A stretch of DNA of 33,459 bases from DAIMZM01 sp036733985 (GCA_036733985.1 DAIMZM010000015.1:1-33459), one strand, 5' to 3'; counted from the stretch's first letter, positions 7,524-16,137 are shown. Numbers and translations: made by a program. The notes: generated from the letters alone by a model not told the origin.

Positions 7524-7976
7524 ATGGCATTTTGCAAAAACTGCGGCGCTAAGATTGAAGACGAGATCAAATTCTGCCCCGCTTGCGGCACACCTCTGGA
7601 AACCGCTGAGCAGCCCCCGGCTGCGGCGGGCTTGGCCGGGGAGCAAAAAGACGCCGCCGACAATAAGGTCATGGCGATTTTAGCCTATATCATTGTCCTG
7701 ATCCCCATTTTTGCGGCCAAAGGCTCCCCTTTTGCCCGCTACCATGCCAATCAGGGGCTGATCCTGCTGCTGGCCGCCATTGCCTACGGCATTGTCTACA
7801 GCATCCTCAGTACGCTGCTGTTCTTCATTTCCTGGAGCCTGGCCCTGGTGGTTACCAGCGTCCTCGGCTTTGTGGCTTGGGTGTTTCTGGTGTTCGCCGT
7901 CATTGGCATCATCAACGCCTGCAAGGGCGAAATGAAGCCGCTGCCGCTCATCGGCGATTTCCGCATCCTCAAATAA
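7524..7976 (+). CDS. Zinc-ribbon membrane protein (DUF4870-like)
   Basis: This 150-residue protein has an N-terminal zinc ribbon (CKNCGAKIEDEIKFCPACG), a short Ala/Pro linker, and three or four transmembrane helices: VMAILAYIIVLIPIF, then LILLLAAIAYGIVYSILSTLLFF and VVTSVLGFVAWVFLVFAVIG. The segment FARYHANQGLILL is the hallmark of DUF4870/Tic20-like small membrane proteins. It ends in a short cytoplasmic tail. The ribbon should face the cytoplasm, where it could recruit the soluble zinc-ribbon proteins encoded upstream. Its ribosome binding site is AAAGGAAGGG. Confidence 0.8.
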   Translation: MAFCKNCGAKIEDEIKFCPACGTPLETAEQPPAAAGLAGEQKDAADNKVMAILAYIIVLIPIFAAKGSPFARYHANQGLILLLAAIAYGIVYSILSTLLFFISWSLALVVTSVLGFVAWVFLVFAVIGIINACKGEMKPLPLIGDFRILK

Positions 7977-8004
7977 GCGCTTAATCAGTAAAGGGGGAAA
8001 TTTC

Positions 8005-8499
8005 ATGAAAAAGACACTTTGTTGCCTCTTGGCGCTGCTGCTGCTCACAGCATTGGTTGGCTGCGGGGTGAAGGATAAAATTCAGGAAAAGGCTGCTGAA
8101 AAAGCCGCCGAGCAATTTATTGAGGGCATGGGCGGCGGCAGTGTGGACATTGACGGCGACAAGGTCACCATCAAAGACGAAGCAGGCGGAGAACTGACCC
8201 TGGGCGGTACGGAATGGCCCGATTCCGACCTGGCGAAAAGTATCCCTGAATTTACCAAAGGCCAGATTACCACCGTTATGGAGGGCGGCGACGGCCTGGT
8301 GGTGGCCATCGACTCTGTGGAAAAGGCGGATTATGACAGCTATCTGACAGCCATTAAAAAGGACTTTGCCACAGACGCTTATGAAATGAACACGGAAGAC
8401 TACAGCTCTTACGGGGCCGCCAATGCCGACGGCGTGAGCGTGTTCCTGCAGTACGGGTCCAATTCCCTATCCATCTCCGTCAGCAAGGCCGCTGAGTAA
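8005..8499 (+). CDS. Small lipoprotein of unknown function
   Basis: A 164-residue exported protein with a signal peptide and lipobox (ALVGC, Cys20), so it is predicted to be lipid-anchored on the outer face of the membrane. A lysine/glutamate-rich helix (KDKIQEKAAEKAAEQF) follows, then a glycine-rich region and a beta-rich domain containing LTLGGTEWPDSDLAKSIPE, a layout seen in uncharacterised Firmicutes lipoproteins (DUF6591-like by memory). AAAGGGGG precedes the ATG. It is the last gene of the zinc-ribbon operon and is followed by an intrinsic terminator. Confidence 0.75.
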   Translation: MKKTLCCLLALLLLTALVGCGVKDKIQEKAAEKAAEQFIEGMGGGSVDIDGDKVTIKDEAGGELTLGGTEWPDSDLAKSIPEFTKGQITTVMEGGDGLVVAIDSVEKADYDSYLTAIKKDFATDAYEMNTEDYSSYGAANADGVSVFLQYGSNSLSISVSKAAE

Positions 8500-8519
8500 C
8501 AGCACCGCCGGCTGATGAC

Positions 8520-8563
8520 AAAAGCAACGGTATCCGGCCATAGCCGGATGCCGTTGCTTTTTT
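8520..8563 (+). terminator. Intrinsic terminator of the zinc-ribbon operon
   Basis: AAAGCAACGGTATCCGGC (8521-8538) pairs with 8543-8560 with a single G-U wobble and a four-base loop, and is followed by a run of six T. It lies 20 bases after the lipoprotein stop and faces the convergent PucR gene. Confidence 0.88.
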
Positions 8564-8589
8564 GTTCGCCAAAGGCTGGTGATAGCCCC

Positions 8590-10242
8590 TTAAAGCAAAC
8601 GGTTGATCAGCAGCACAATAAACAGGCTGTAAATATATTGGGGATCGTCCAGGGGGTTGTTCAGAGTTTCCCGGATCTTAGCGATGCGATATTTCATGGT
8701 GTTGGGATGGAGGAACAGCTTCTGGGCGCTGTCCGTGATGGAACAGCTGCAGTGGATATAGGCTTCCAGCGTCGTTAAGGCGTCGAACCGGTTCTGGCCC
8801 ATGTCCAGCAGCGGACCCAGGTATTTCTTCACCAGGCCGCGGAGTTCCTCCTTATCCCCGTATTCGGTAAAAATATGATAAATATCCAGATTGTCATAGC
8901 AAAAACAGCCGTTTCCCTGGTGGCTGCTGATCTTCTTGGCGATCTCCAGGCCGATTTGCGCCTGCTGGTAGCTGTCGGAAATCTGCTCCAGCCCAGCCAC
9001 CGCTTTGCCGCAGCAGGCTGTCAGCCGGAGGAAAGGGAAGATCTGCCGGTAATTGTCCAGCAGCTGGCGATAGCCGGCCTGAAAGCTGTCCGGGTAACGC
9101 TGGCACTGGTTATGGACCGGCGTTAAATCGTGGATTAGGATCAGCGAATCCTGCTGCAGGAGGTAAAAGACCTGAGGAAACTGCTCCTTGACCCGCTGGC
9201 CCAGGCTGACCAGGGAATTTTGCAGCAGCTGTTCATTGCCGCCGGGCAACTCTCCCGGCCCTTCCAGCTCCGCCTGGATAAGCACCACCGCGTAGGGGTG
9301 GTCGATCTGCCATTTGAAATAGTTCAGCCAATTGGAGACATTCTCCTGCGTATAGGATTTACGGAACAGCAAGTCGGAAAAGATGCCCCTCTGGATCATC
9401 CTTTCTTTTTCCTTGGTGGAATTGTTGGTGGCGATGGTCAGGGCGGCGAAGGTGGCGGCGTTTTCCAGCGCCATATCCGTCAGCAGGCCATGCTTTTGCG
9501 TTTCAATGGTGGTAATATAGCCGTTGCAGTCCTCGGCGTAGATAATGGGCGTCGCGGCAAAGCCGCATCTCAGCTCCGGGTCGTACCAGCGCAGGGTGGT
9601 ATTGGCCGCATCCGGGCCGGCGCTGCATAAATAATTCTGCAAGGACCGGTTGATATGGTTCAGATAGGGGCCGAAGCGCTTCATATCCCCGTCGTCACAG
9701 GCCAGATTGACGTTCTTGAAATTGGCGTCGCAGATCAGCACCGGCTGCTGCAAATTATCGGACAGCATCTGGGCCACCTCATAGGTATTGCCGCCGTTGA
9801 TGGCCAGATTGGAGAACATTTTATTGACGCGGAGGGACTGCTCCAGCTGCTCGGTATGGTCTTCGATGATCAGATGGTGGATGCGGCTGATCAGCTCGCT
9901 ATACACCACGTCATAGGCCAGCTCGATCAGGGGGATGCCCAAGCGCTCCGACTCTTTGATCATGAAAGCGGGGATCTCGTCCACAAAGCGCTTGGGCTTG
10001 ATCGCCACAGCGGATACCTTTTTCTGGTGCAGGCGGCCGATAAGCAGGCGCTGCTCAGCTTCGTCATTGCAGATGGGGGCTAAGTTGGTGATAAGGAAGG
10101 AATTGGGGTGGAGCCAATGATAGCCCTCCGCGGATTCCAGAATATCCACATAGAGCACCGGGTTGTTTTGGCCGGCAGCGCCCGCCACCAGACGGGAACC
10201 GCTGATAATACCGGGATTCATGATTTCCTTGACAGTGACCAT
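8590..10242 (-). CDS. PucR-family transcriptional regulator
   Basis: A 550-residue regulator with the three-part PucR layout: an N-terminal PucR sensor domain (MVTVKEIMNPGIISGSRLVA start; LERLGIPLIEL-type segment near residue 105), a GGDEF-like middle domain (FRLTACCGKAVAGLEQISDS region), and a C-terminal helix-turn-helix (TLEAYIHCSCSITDSAQKLF, then HPNTMKYRIAKIRETL). Family members control purine, allantoin or amino-acid catabolism in response to intermediates. It is transcribed divergently from the flavin reductase, ornithine-cyclodeaminase-like, creatininase and molybdenum hydroxylase genes, which are its likely targets. AGGAG lies about 13 bases upstream of the ATG, rather far, so the start is less certain than the identity. 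Confidence 0.87.
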   Translation of the reverse strand: MVTVKEIMNPGIISGSRLVAGAAGQNNPVLYVDILESAEGYHWLHPNSFLITNLAPICNDEAEQRLLIGRLHQKKVSAVAIKPKRFVDEIPAFMIKESERLGIPLIELAYDVVYSELISRIHHLIIEDHTEQLEQSLRVNKMFSNLAINGGNTYEVAQMLSDNLQQPVLICDANFKNVNLACDDGDMKRFGPYLNHINRSLQNYLCSAGPDAANTTLRWYDPELRCGFAATPIIYAEDCNGYITTIETQKHGLLTDMALENAATFAALTIATNNSTKEKERMIQRGIFSDLLFRKSYTQENVSNWLNYFKWQIDHPYAVVLIQAELEGPGELPGGNEQLLQNSLVSLGQRVKEQFPQVFYLLQQDSLILIHDLTPVHNQCQRYPDSFQAGYRQLLDNYRQIFPFLRLTACCGKAVAGLEQISDSYQQAQIGLEIAKKISSHQGNGCFCYDNLDIYHIFTEYGDKEELRGLVKKYLGPLLDMGQNRFDALTTLEAYIHCSCSITDSAQKLFLHPNTMKYRIAKIRETLNNPLDDPQYIYSLFIVLLINRLL

Positions 10243-10304
10243 CGCCGCCCACGCTCCTGCCCTGGATTTTGCTAAACCCTTTTTGCCAACATTCTCTGCT
10301 CAAG

Positions 10305-10340
10305 GGGATAAGTCCTCTTGTTTTTAGGGGGATTTATCCC
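10305..10340. promoter_or_regulatory. Inverted repeat in the PucR/flavin-reductase divergent region
   Basis: GGGATAA (10305-10311) and TTATCCC (10334-10340) form a perfect 7-bp dyad with a 22-base spacer in the 243-base region between divergent genes. It is a possible PucR operator. It does not match the Bacillus subtilis PucR box as I remember it, so the assignment is weak. No convincing sigma-A promoter was found in this interval. Confidence 0.25.
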
Positions 10341-10485
10341 TTTAAGCCATATTCGCCTATCAATTCAGCGATTTTCCGGTTTTTTTTGTTCCCTTTGGAC
10401 GATGACAATCGCCCCCGCTTACGATAAGCTAAAACCATGCCCCGTATGGTAACCTGACAACCCTAAAGGAGATGATGTCGCGAGT

Positions 10486-11166
10486 ATGAAGCCGGATAGC
10501 GTAATACTGTTGCTCAACAGCAGCCCCAAGCGCAGCAATAGCCATACCCAGGTTTTGCTGGACGCCGCGGCTCAGGGCGTAGCGTCGGTGGGGGATTGCC
10601 GGATCCTCACTTACAACCTGGCCGGCAAGACCTTCAGCGACTGCCAGGCCACCTGCCGCAAATACTGCGCCAGCCACGGATCCTGCAGCCAGAAAGACGG
10701 CCTGGAAGAGCTGCTGCCCCTGTGGCAGCAGGCCGACGGCTATATCATCGGCGCGCCGGTTTATCACATGGGCCTGCCCGCCAGCCTGAAAGCTGCCCTG
10801 GACCGCTTGGGCAACATTAATTTTGCCTCTATGCAGGGCAAGTACCCCCGTTTCCTGAAAGTAGGCGGCGCCATCGCCCAAGGCGGCGTCCGTTACGGCG
10901 GCCAGGAGCTGGTGATCCAGCAAGTGGTCTCCCACCTGATGCTGCTGAACTGTGTGCCGGTATCCGGCGATATGCCGGAATCTTATATGGGCGTGGCTAC
11001 TTATACCACTTCCCCGGAACAGATCCGCGGCGATCAAGTCGCGCTGGACAGCGCCTTTTCCCTGGGCCGCCGGGTGGCGGAGCTGACCAAGATCATCCAG
11101 AGCGGCCGGGCAGCCCTGGCCCAGCAGCTGGGCGACGATTATTTCCCCCGGTATATCCAGGCCTGA
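10486..11166 (+). CDS. NADPH-dependent FMN reductase / flavodoxin-family protein
   Basis: A 226-residue protein with the flavodoxin-like FMN fold: the phosphate-binding loop LLNSSPKRSNSHTQVLLDAA near the start and the GAPVYHMGLPASLKAALDRL segment that holds the isoalloxazine ring. A cysteine cluster (CQATCRKYCASHGSC, about residues 56-70) resembles the optional iron-sulfur or redox cysteine motif of some members. It probably reduces flavin or passes electrons to a partner enzyme in the same cluster. AAAGGAG ends 14 bases before the ATG, which is long. A five-codon mini-ORF (MSRV plus stop, 10475-10489) lies between and ends in an ATGA overlap with this start, so coupled re-initiation is possible. 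Confidence 0.85.
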   Translation: MKPDSVILLLNSSPKRSNSHTQVLLDAAAQGVASVGDCRILTYNLAGKTFSDCQATCRKYCASHGSCSQKDGLEELLPLWQQADGYIIGAPVYHMGLPASLKAALDRLGNINFASMQGKYPRFLKVGGAIAQGGVRYGGQELVIQQVVSHLMLLNCVPVSGDMPESYMGVATYTTSPEQIRGDQVALDSAFSLGRRVAELTKIIQSGRAALAQQLGDDYFPRYIQA

Positions 11167-11244
11167 GCCGCCCGCCCCTTTTCGCCAAAGAGCGGCGGCG
11201 GGCAAGATAACCGAACACAACATATAAATATGGAGGCAGAGACG

Positions 11245-12276
11245 ATGGCACAGAAATTAGAAGTCCTCTTATTAGATCAGGCGGATGTGATTCAATGCGG
11301 CGGGCTGGATTATGCCCAGGCGGTGGAGGATGAGATCAAGGCTTACAGCATGCTGGACAATGGCGAGGCCCAGGATCCGATCTGCCCCCAGCTCTGGTTC
11401 AGAAACCAGGAGGTGGGTACGGCTTTTGTGGCTTTTCACCCCTGCGCGCTCACCGGGGATGTGGATATCGCCGGTATCAAGACCATTGGCCGCTTCCCCA
11501 ATAATCCTAGCCAAAAGGATTTACCCTGCTTAATCGGCCTGACGGAATTGATCGATATGCGCACCGGCCAGCCCAAGGCGCTGGTGGACGCGACCATGCT
11601 GACGGTGATCCGCACCGGCTGCAGCGCCGCTGTGGGCGCCCGTTATCTGGCCCGGAAGGATTCCAAAATTGTGGCCGCCCTGGGCTGCGGCGCGGTGGGC
11701 CGGGCCCAGATCACGGCGCTGGCCCGGGAAATGCCTGATCTGGCGGAAATTAAGGTCTATGACGTGAACCAGGCGAAAGCGGCTGTTGTCTGCCGGGAGC
11801 TGTCCGCTGAATTAATGATGAATGTGTATCCGGTTGACAGCGCGGAAGCGGCGGTACGGGGCGCCGATATTGTGGCGCCGGCCACCGTCACCGTCTTTGG
11901 CGACGGCTATATCCCGCCGGAATGGATCAAGGAAGGGGCTCTGCTGATCAACCTGTCGGATAACGACTATACGGAAGCCGCGGTCAAGCTGTGCAGCCGC
12001 ATCGTGGTGGACGGCCATAAGCAGTTCGGCATTCCCGTTACCCTGGGCGACCTGGTGCAGCGGGGCGTCATCGACCCGGGGAAAGATACCAACACCATCG
12101 GCCAGGTGATCAACGGCAAAGCGCCCGGCCGCCAAAACGACCGGGAGATCATTTTTTACAGCCCCCTGGGCATGGGCCTCCACGACGTGATCATTGCCCG
12201 CCGCGTCTATGACAAGGCCGTCGCCATTGGCGCGGGCAAGACCTGGACCATTTGGGACCAGCCCTATTTCAGCTGA
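11245..12276 (+). CDS. Ornithine cyclodeaminase / mu-crystallin family protein
   Basis: A 343-residue NAD(P)-dependent enzyme family; members include ornithine cyclodeaminase, alanine dehydrogenase and cyclic imine reductases. Visible features are GIKTIGRFPNN (the substrate-binding lysine region, Lys79), LTVIRTGCSAAVGARYLAR, the Rossmann loop GCGAVG (147-152), and the acidic LINLSDNDY region. The first in-frame ATG at 11230 has no ribosome binding site, but its own codons supply GGAGG eight bases before the ATG at 11245, which is chosen. The substrate is unknown. Its place between a flavin reductase and a creatininase suggests an amino-acid-derived or cyclic imine intermediate. Confidence 0.86.
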   Translation: MAQKLEVLLLDQADVIQCGGLDYAQAVEDEIKAYSMLDNGEAQDPICPQLWFRNQEVGTAFVAFHPCALTGDVDIAGIKTIGRFPNNPSQKDLPCLIGLTELIDMRTGQPKALVDATMLTVIRTGCSAAVGARYLARKDSKIVAALGCGAVGRAQITALAREMPDLAEIKVYDVNQAKAAVVCRELSAELMMNVYPVDSAEAAVRGADIVAPATVTVFGDGYIPPEWIKEGALLINLSDNDYTEAAVKLCSRIVVDGHKQFGIPVTLGDLVQRGVIDPGKDTNTIGQVINGKAPGRQNDREIIFYSPLGMGLHDVIIARRVYDKAVAIGAGKTWTIWDQPYFS

Positions 12277-12313
12277 CCGGCAAAGCCTTAAGGAAATGAA
12301 GGAGGCGATTGAG

Positions 12314-13132
12314 ATGGAGACGCGCAAACGCCTGGCCGATATGGCCTGGCCGGAGGCGGCGGCAGCCGCCCAAGCCGGCCGGACGGTGCTGATTCCGGTA
12401 GGCTCCTTTGAACAGCACGGTACGCATTTGCCCCTCTGCAGCGACACGGTGCAGGCGGAGGAAATGGCCTTGGACGCGGTGGCCTTACTGGATCAATGGG
12501 GGATCAAGGCGGCGGTAGGGCCCGCGATCCCCTTCGGCGTCAATCCCGGGGCTATGGCCTTTCCCGGCAGCGTCACCCTGAAGCCGGATACCCTGAAGCA
12601 GCTGCTGGTGGAGGTTTGTCTGAGCCTGAAAGCCCATGGCTTTGACCAGGCGGCCCTGATCATGGGTCATGACGAGAATCTGCCGGCCATGCTCATGGCC
12701 GCCCAGGAGCTGACCCATGAACACGGGGTGCGGACCCTGGCCCTGAATTGGCTGCCTTACTTAAAATTATTTGAACAGGATCAACTCAGCGCAGCCGGGG
12801 CCCGGACAGCGGACGGCCATGGCGGCGCGGGTGAAACCAGCCGGATGCTGGCCCGCTTCCCGGAGCTGGTGCGGCTGGAGCAAGCCCAGGCTTATACCGT
12901 GCCCCTGGCCCCGGCCGGGGAGGCCCTGGCCTATAGCGGCCCGCCCCTGCTGGGCGGCGGCGTTTATAACCCGGCCAAGGATCTGACCGGTTTTGCGCCG
13001 CCGGCCCATCCCGGCATTGTGGGCGACCCCCGGCTGGCGGACGCGGCCAATGGCGAGCAGGCCTACCATATTTGTGCGGAATGGATCGCCCAGGTGATCC
13101 GGCGGGAGTTTTATCCCGGCCTGCCCGCCTGA
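12314..13132 (+). CDS. Creatininase-family amidohydrolase
   Basis: A 272-residue metal-dependent amidohydrolase of the creatininase/creatinine amidohydrolase fold. The ligand set is visible: Glu33 and His35 in SFEQHGTHLPL, Asp44 in CSDT, and His119 and Glu121 in MGHDEN. These match the metal ligands of Pseudomonas creatininase at nearly the same spacing (from memory E34, H36, D45, H120, E122). Many family members have GHGGN instead, so this one is closer to true creatininase in that loop. The later segment DGHGGAGETSRML is the usual second signature. The start at 12314 follows GGAGG by eight bases. It opens a cyclic amide such as creatinine or a related lactam; the actual substrate is not known. 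Confidence 0.87.
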   Translation: METRKRLADMAWPEAAAAAQAGRTVLIPVGSFEQHGTHLPLCSDTVQAEEMALDAVALLDQWGIKAAVGPAIPFGVNPGAMAFPGSVTLKPDTLKQLLVEVCLSLKAHGFDQAALIMGHDENLPAMLMAAQELTHEHGVRTLALNWLPYLKLFEQDQLSAAGARTADGHGGAGETSRMLARFPELVRLEQAQAYTVPLAPAGEALAYSGPPLLGGGVYNPAKDLTGFAPPAHPGIVGDPRLADAANGEQAYHICAEWIAQVIRREFYPGLPA

Positions 13133-13191
13133 TCCGGTTCCCGGCTGGCAAGCATCTTTTCAATTTGGCCTCTGCAGAAGGAGGAAAACAA

Positions 13192-14034
13192 ATGAAAGCG
13201 GTCGGTCAAAGAATACCCAATATTGACGCTCTGGACAAAGCCCTGGGAAAGGCTGTCTACTTCAGCGATCTGACCTTGCCGGGGATGCTCTGGGGCAAGC
13301 TCCTCCGCAGCCCCATCGCCAATGGGCGCATCCTCCGCATCAACACGGAAAAAGCCCGGCAGGTCCCGGGGGTGGCGGCTGTGCTGACAGCGGCTGATTG
13401 CCCGGATATCCCCTGGGGCCCCTTTGTCAAGGATCAGTATATCCTGCCCCGGGACAACCGGGTCCGCTTTGCCGGCGGCGAGGTGGCGGCGGTGGCGGCG
13501 GCCACTTATGAAGCGGCCTGCCGGGCCTGCAATTTAATCGAAGTGGAATATGAGGAATACCCGGCTGTTCTGGATATGCGGGACAGCCTGAAGCCCGGCG
13601 CGCCCCTGATCCATCCGGGGGGCAATTTGGTAACGGTGATGGATTTCGGCGACGGCGATATGGCGGCGGCCTGGCGGGAAGCCGCCTATGTGGTGGAGGA
13701 GACCTATACCGTGCCCGCGGTCTGCCAATGCCCCATTGAAACCGTGGCCTGTCTGGCTGAAGCCCTGCCCGGGGGGAAGCTGAACCTCTATCTGCCCTGC
13801 CAGATGCCTTATAACGAACGGATGCTGATGGCCGAAAGCCTGGGCCTGGCGGAGAAGGATATCCGGATTATCCAGGCCTTTATCGGCGGCAGGGGATACG
13901 CGTCTATTAAGTCTTCCGCGTCCTTGGCGCTGTTTTTGATCTCCTGCAGACGCTTGCCGCTGCTGAAAGCCAAATGCATGAACAGGCCCGCGGCGGCCAT
14001 CATGAACAGGCCGATGATAAAGGCCAGGGTATAG
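13192..14034 (+). pseudogene. Truncated xanthine-dehydrogenase-family molybdenum subunit
   Basis: The first 234 or so residues are a clear molybdopterin-binding subunit of the xanthine dehydrogenase/aldehyde oxidase family: the N-terminal domain with YFSDLTLPGMLWGKLLRSP, the VPGVAAVLTAADCPD segment, RFAGGEVAAVAAATYEAA, and the start of the cofactor-binding domain up to IIQAFIGG. Homology then stops at about 13,893 and the frame runs 47 codons on the antisense strand of a transporter gene. About 500 residues, including the catalytic glutamate, are missing, so it cannot be active. The start at 13192 has AAGGAGGAAAACA upstream. The [2Fe-2S] and FAD subunits usual for this family are not in the window. 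Confidence 0.8.
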
Positions 14035-15212
14035 GCGCCGGTAATATCAAAAATGAAACCGATGCCCGCCGCGCCGAAAGCGCCGAACAGGGAGACGACC
14101 AGGACCACATAGCCGTAGATCTCGCCATAATCCCGGTTGCCGAAGATCTCCCGGACGATCAGCGGCATAAACATCGTGGTCATCGGCAGGGCAAAGCCAT
14201 AGGCCAGCGCCCCCAGCAAATTGGCGGAACGGTTGCCCCCGGCCAGGATCAGGATGAGAAACGCGCCTAAGACAATGGCCTGGGCCAGCGTGGCCACCTG
14301 GCGGACGCCCAGTTTGTCGCTGAGGCCGCCCAGGGCGAACTTACAAAAGATATTGCTGGCCATGCTGCAGGACACCATGGTGGCGCCAAAAGCTGTGGTC
14401 AGCCCCACGCTGGGCCCATAAGCCGGCATATGATAGGCGTAGGCGCTGGACAGGATCATGAAGAAGGCTGACGCCAGGACGAATTTAAAAGCCGGGGATT
14501 TTAAAGCGATCTTTTTCGGCACGCCTGCCAGTATTGATTGCCCCATATCGGACGAACCAAAACCGGCTGTTGCCGGATCTTCCCCATAGGCGCTTAACCC
14601 CTTATCCGCAGGCTTGAGCTTGATCACGAAGAAGGCTACGGGCAGGCTCAGGACCGCCACGATCACCGCGAAGATCAGATAAGTGACGCGCCAGCCGTAG
14701 TTTTCGATCAGCCTGGCCCCCAGAGGGTTCATGATGATACCGCCGATACCGGAGAAGGCCAGGGCCAGCCCTAAAGCAAAGCCGGTTTTCTTTTTGAACC
14801 AATTATTGATCAGGATCGGGGTCAGGACAAAGAAAACAACGCTGCCGGACAGGCCGATGCCAACCCCTGCCAGCATAAATTGATACAGGTGATGGAATTG
14901 GGACATCAGGCCAAAGCAGACGGCAAATACGCTAAACGCTGTCCCGGCCAGGAGGTTGATGTTTTTTGTCTGGATCAGCCTGGCTGCATAAGGGCTGCAG
15001 ACGCCCATGATGATGGCTTGAAAAGCCATGGCCAGGCCGAACACGCCCCGGCCGATGTCCAGCTCGTCTGTGACCGGCTGCAAAAAGATCCCCGAACTGT
15101 TGCCGAATACGCCGATGCAGGCCGTGGTCATCAGACAGCAGGAAATCAAGATCGCCCAGGCATAATGGGGCTTTGGCCCGGCGGCGGGAATTTTGTTGGC
15201 TTCATTTGGCAT
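13809..15212 (-). CDS. MFS transporter, oxalate/formate antiporter (OFA) type, C-terminus altered
   Basis: A major facilitator with about 12 hydrophobic segments. It starts HYAWAILISCCLMTTACIGVFGNSSGIFLQPV and keeps the OFA-like motif ARLIENYGWRVTYLIF between helices. The expected C-terminus is reached near residue 438 (AKDAEDLIDA). The last 28 or so residues are read from the antisense strand of the broken molybdenum hydroxylase gene, so the normal stop has been lost. The transport domain seems complete and the protein may work. The start at 15212 is preceded by AGGAAAGG. The substrate is unknown; monocarboxylates or dicarboxylates are typical for the family. Confidence 0.8.
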   Translation of the reverse strand: MPNEANKIPAAGPKPHYAWAILISCCLMTTACIGVFGNSSGIFLQPVTDELDIGRGVFGLAMAFQAIIMGVCSPYAARLIQTKNINLLAGTAFSVFAVCFGLMSQFHHLYQFMLAGVGIGLSGSVVFFVLTPILINNWFKKKTGFALGLALAFSGIGGIIMNPLGARLIENYGWRVTYLIFAVIVAVLSLPVAFFVIKLKPADKGLSAYGEDPATAGFGSSDMGQSILAGVPKKIALKSPAFKFVLASAFFMILSSAYAYHMPAYGPSVGLTTAFGATMVSCSMASNIFCKFALGGLSDKLGVRQVATLAQAIVLGAFLILILAGGNRSANLLGALAYGFALPMTTMFMPLIVREIFGNRDYGEIYGYVVLVVSLFGAFGAAGIGFIFDITGAYTLAFIIGLFMMAAAGLFMHLAFSSGKRLQEIKNSAKDAEDLIDAYPLPPIKAWIIRISFSARPRLSAISIRSL

Positions 15213-15230
15213 AGATAATCCTTTCCTTAG

Positions 15231-15276
15231 CCGCTGCCGGCAGCGCTTCCAAGAACGCTGCCGGCAGCGGTTTTTT
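15231..15276 (+). terminator. Intrinsic terminator facing the plus strand
   Basis: CCGCTGCCGGCAGCG (15231-15245) pairs perfectly with 15256-15270 and is followed by six T on the plus strand. Both neighbouring genes are on the minus strand, so it faces the wrong way for them. It could be a relic of a former gene arrangement, or stop antisense transcripts. Confidence 0.7.
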
Positions 15277-15301
15277 ACGCCTGATCCGCCTTTATTGCGT
15301 T

Positions 15302-16137
15302 TTATTTATAGCGAATATTTTTCGGGGAGCTTAATTCCTGATACAGGCCCACGGTGGCCATGCTGAAATATTCCTTTTTACAGTCCACCAGCACATTGAC
15401 AATGGCGGGAACCCCGTCTTTGGCCGATTCCACCGCCTCGGCAATGGTGGCGTCCAGCTGGGAGGGATCTTTGACGCAATAGCCTTTGCCGCCCCAGCCC
15501 TGGGCAATAGTCTCATAGTGGAAATAGCCGTCCGCGCAGTCGGGCATGCAGATCAGGGCGCCCAGGTCATGGTCCTCTTCCGGCACCTGGCACATGGAGA
15601 AGGCTTTGATCATCCCCCAGTTGCCGTCGTTGAAGATGATGCAGACATAGGGGATTTTCTCCTTGGCAAAAGTGTACAGCTCGCCGATATACTGGCCGAA
15701 GCTGCCGTCGCCGATGCTGTGGAGGATCGGCCGCTTATAGGCCTGGTAATAGCCGCTGATGACCCCCCAGGACGCGCCCACGCAGCCGATGGAGGAATGG
15801 AGGAAGCCCCGGCCCACAAAGGGATGGGACAGGCCCAGCACCGCGGCGGAGATCAGGCCCCAGGTCACGGAATCGCCGCCGTCGGCAAAGTAGGCCATCT
15901 CTTGACCGGCCGCGCTGTTGAGGAAAGTGATGATCGACTTGGCGACCCGGGCCGGATGCAGCGGGACGGCCTCGCAGTTAAAGAGGGGGGCCATGGCCTC
16001 CGCGGCTGCCGCCCCGCCCGCGGCCAGCTGCTGCACCCAGGGCCGTTCCGGCATTGGTCCGGTCTTGGCCTTGACCGCTGCCAGCAATTGCTCGGCCACC
16101 GCGTCGGCATAGCCGATGATCCCCACATCCAGGGGGA
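15302..16137 (-). pseudogene. TPP-dependent enzyme, C-terminal half only
   Basis: About 278 residues matching the middle-domain end and the whole cofactor-binding domain of the acetolactate synthase/oxalyl-CoA decarboxylase-like superfamily. Homology begins at PLDVGIIGYADAVAEQLL. The TPP/magnesium motif is GDGSFGQYIGELYTF, closing with IIFNDGNWGMIKAF. The normal length is 550-600 residues; the N-terminal pyrimidine-binding domain with the catalytic glutamate is absent and the frame upstream lies in another gene (the SDR). No independent start or ribosome binding site is seen at the junction. It is one base out of frame with the SDR. It could yield product only after frameshifting, so I treat it as broken. 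The substrate is unknown. Confidence 0.78.

Noticed and set aside
10380..10440. A sigma-A promoter (TTGGAC with TACGAT) for the flavin reductase operon
   Set aside because: The elements are 19 bases apart and the -10 is poor; no dyad comparable to the MerR-type site supports it.
11170..11203. GCCCGCC/GGCGGGC hairpin between the flavin reductase and the cyclodeaminase-like gene as a terminator
   Set aside because: Only seven base pairs with a 20-base loop and no T tract; the genes appear co-directional and it may just reflect GC-rich sequence.
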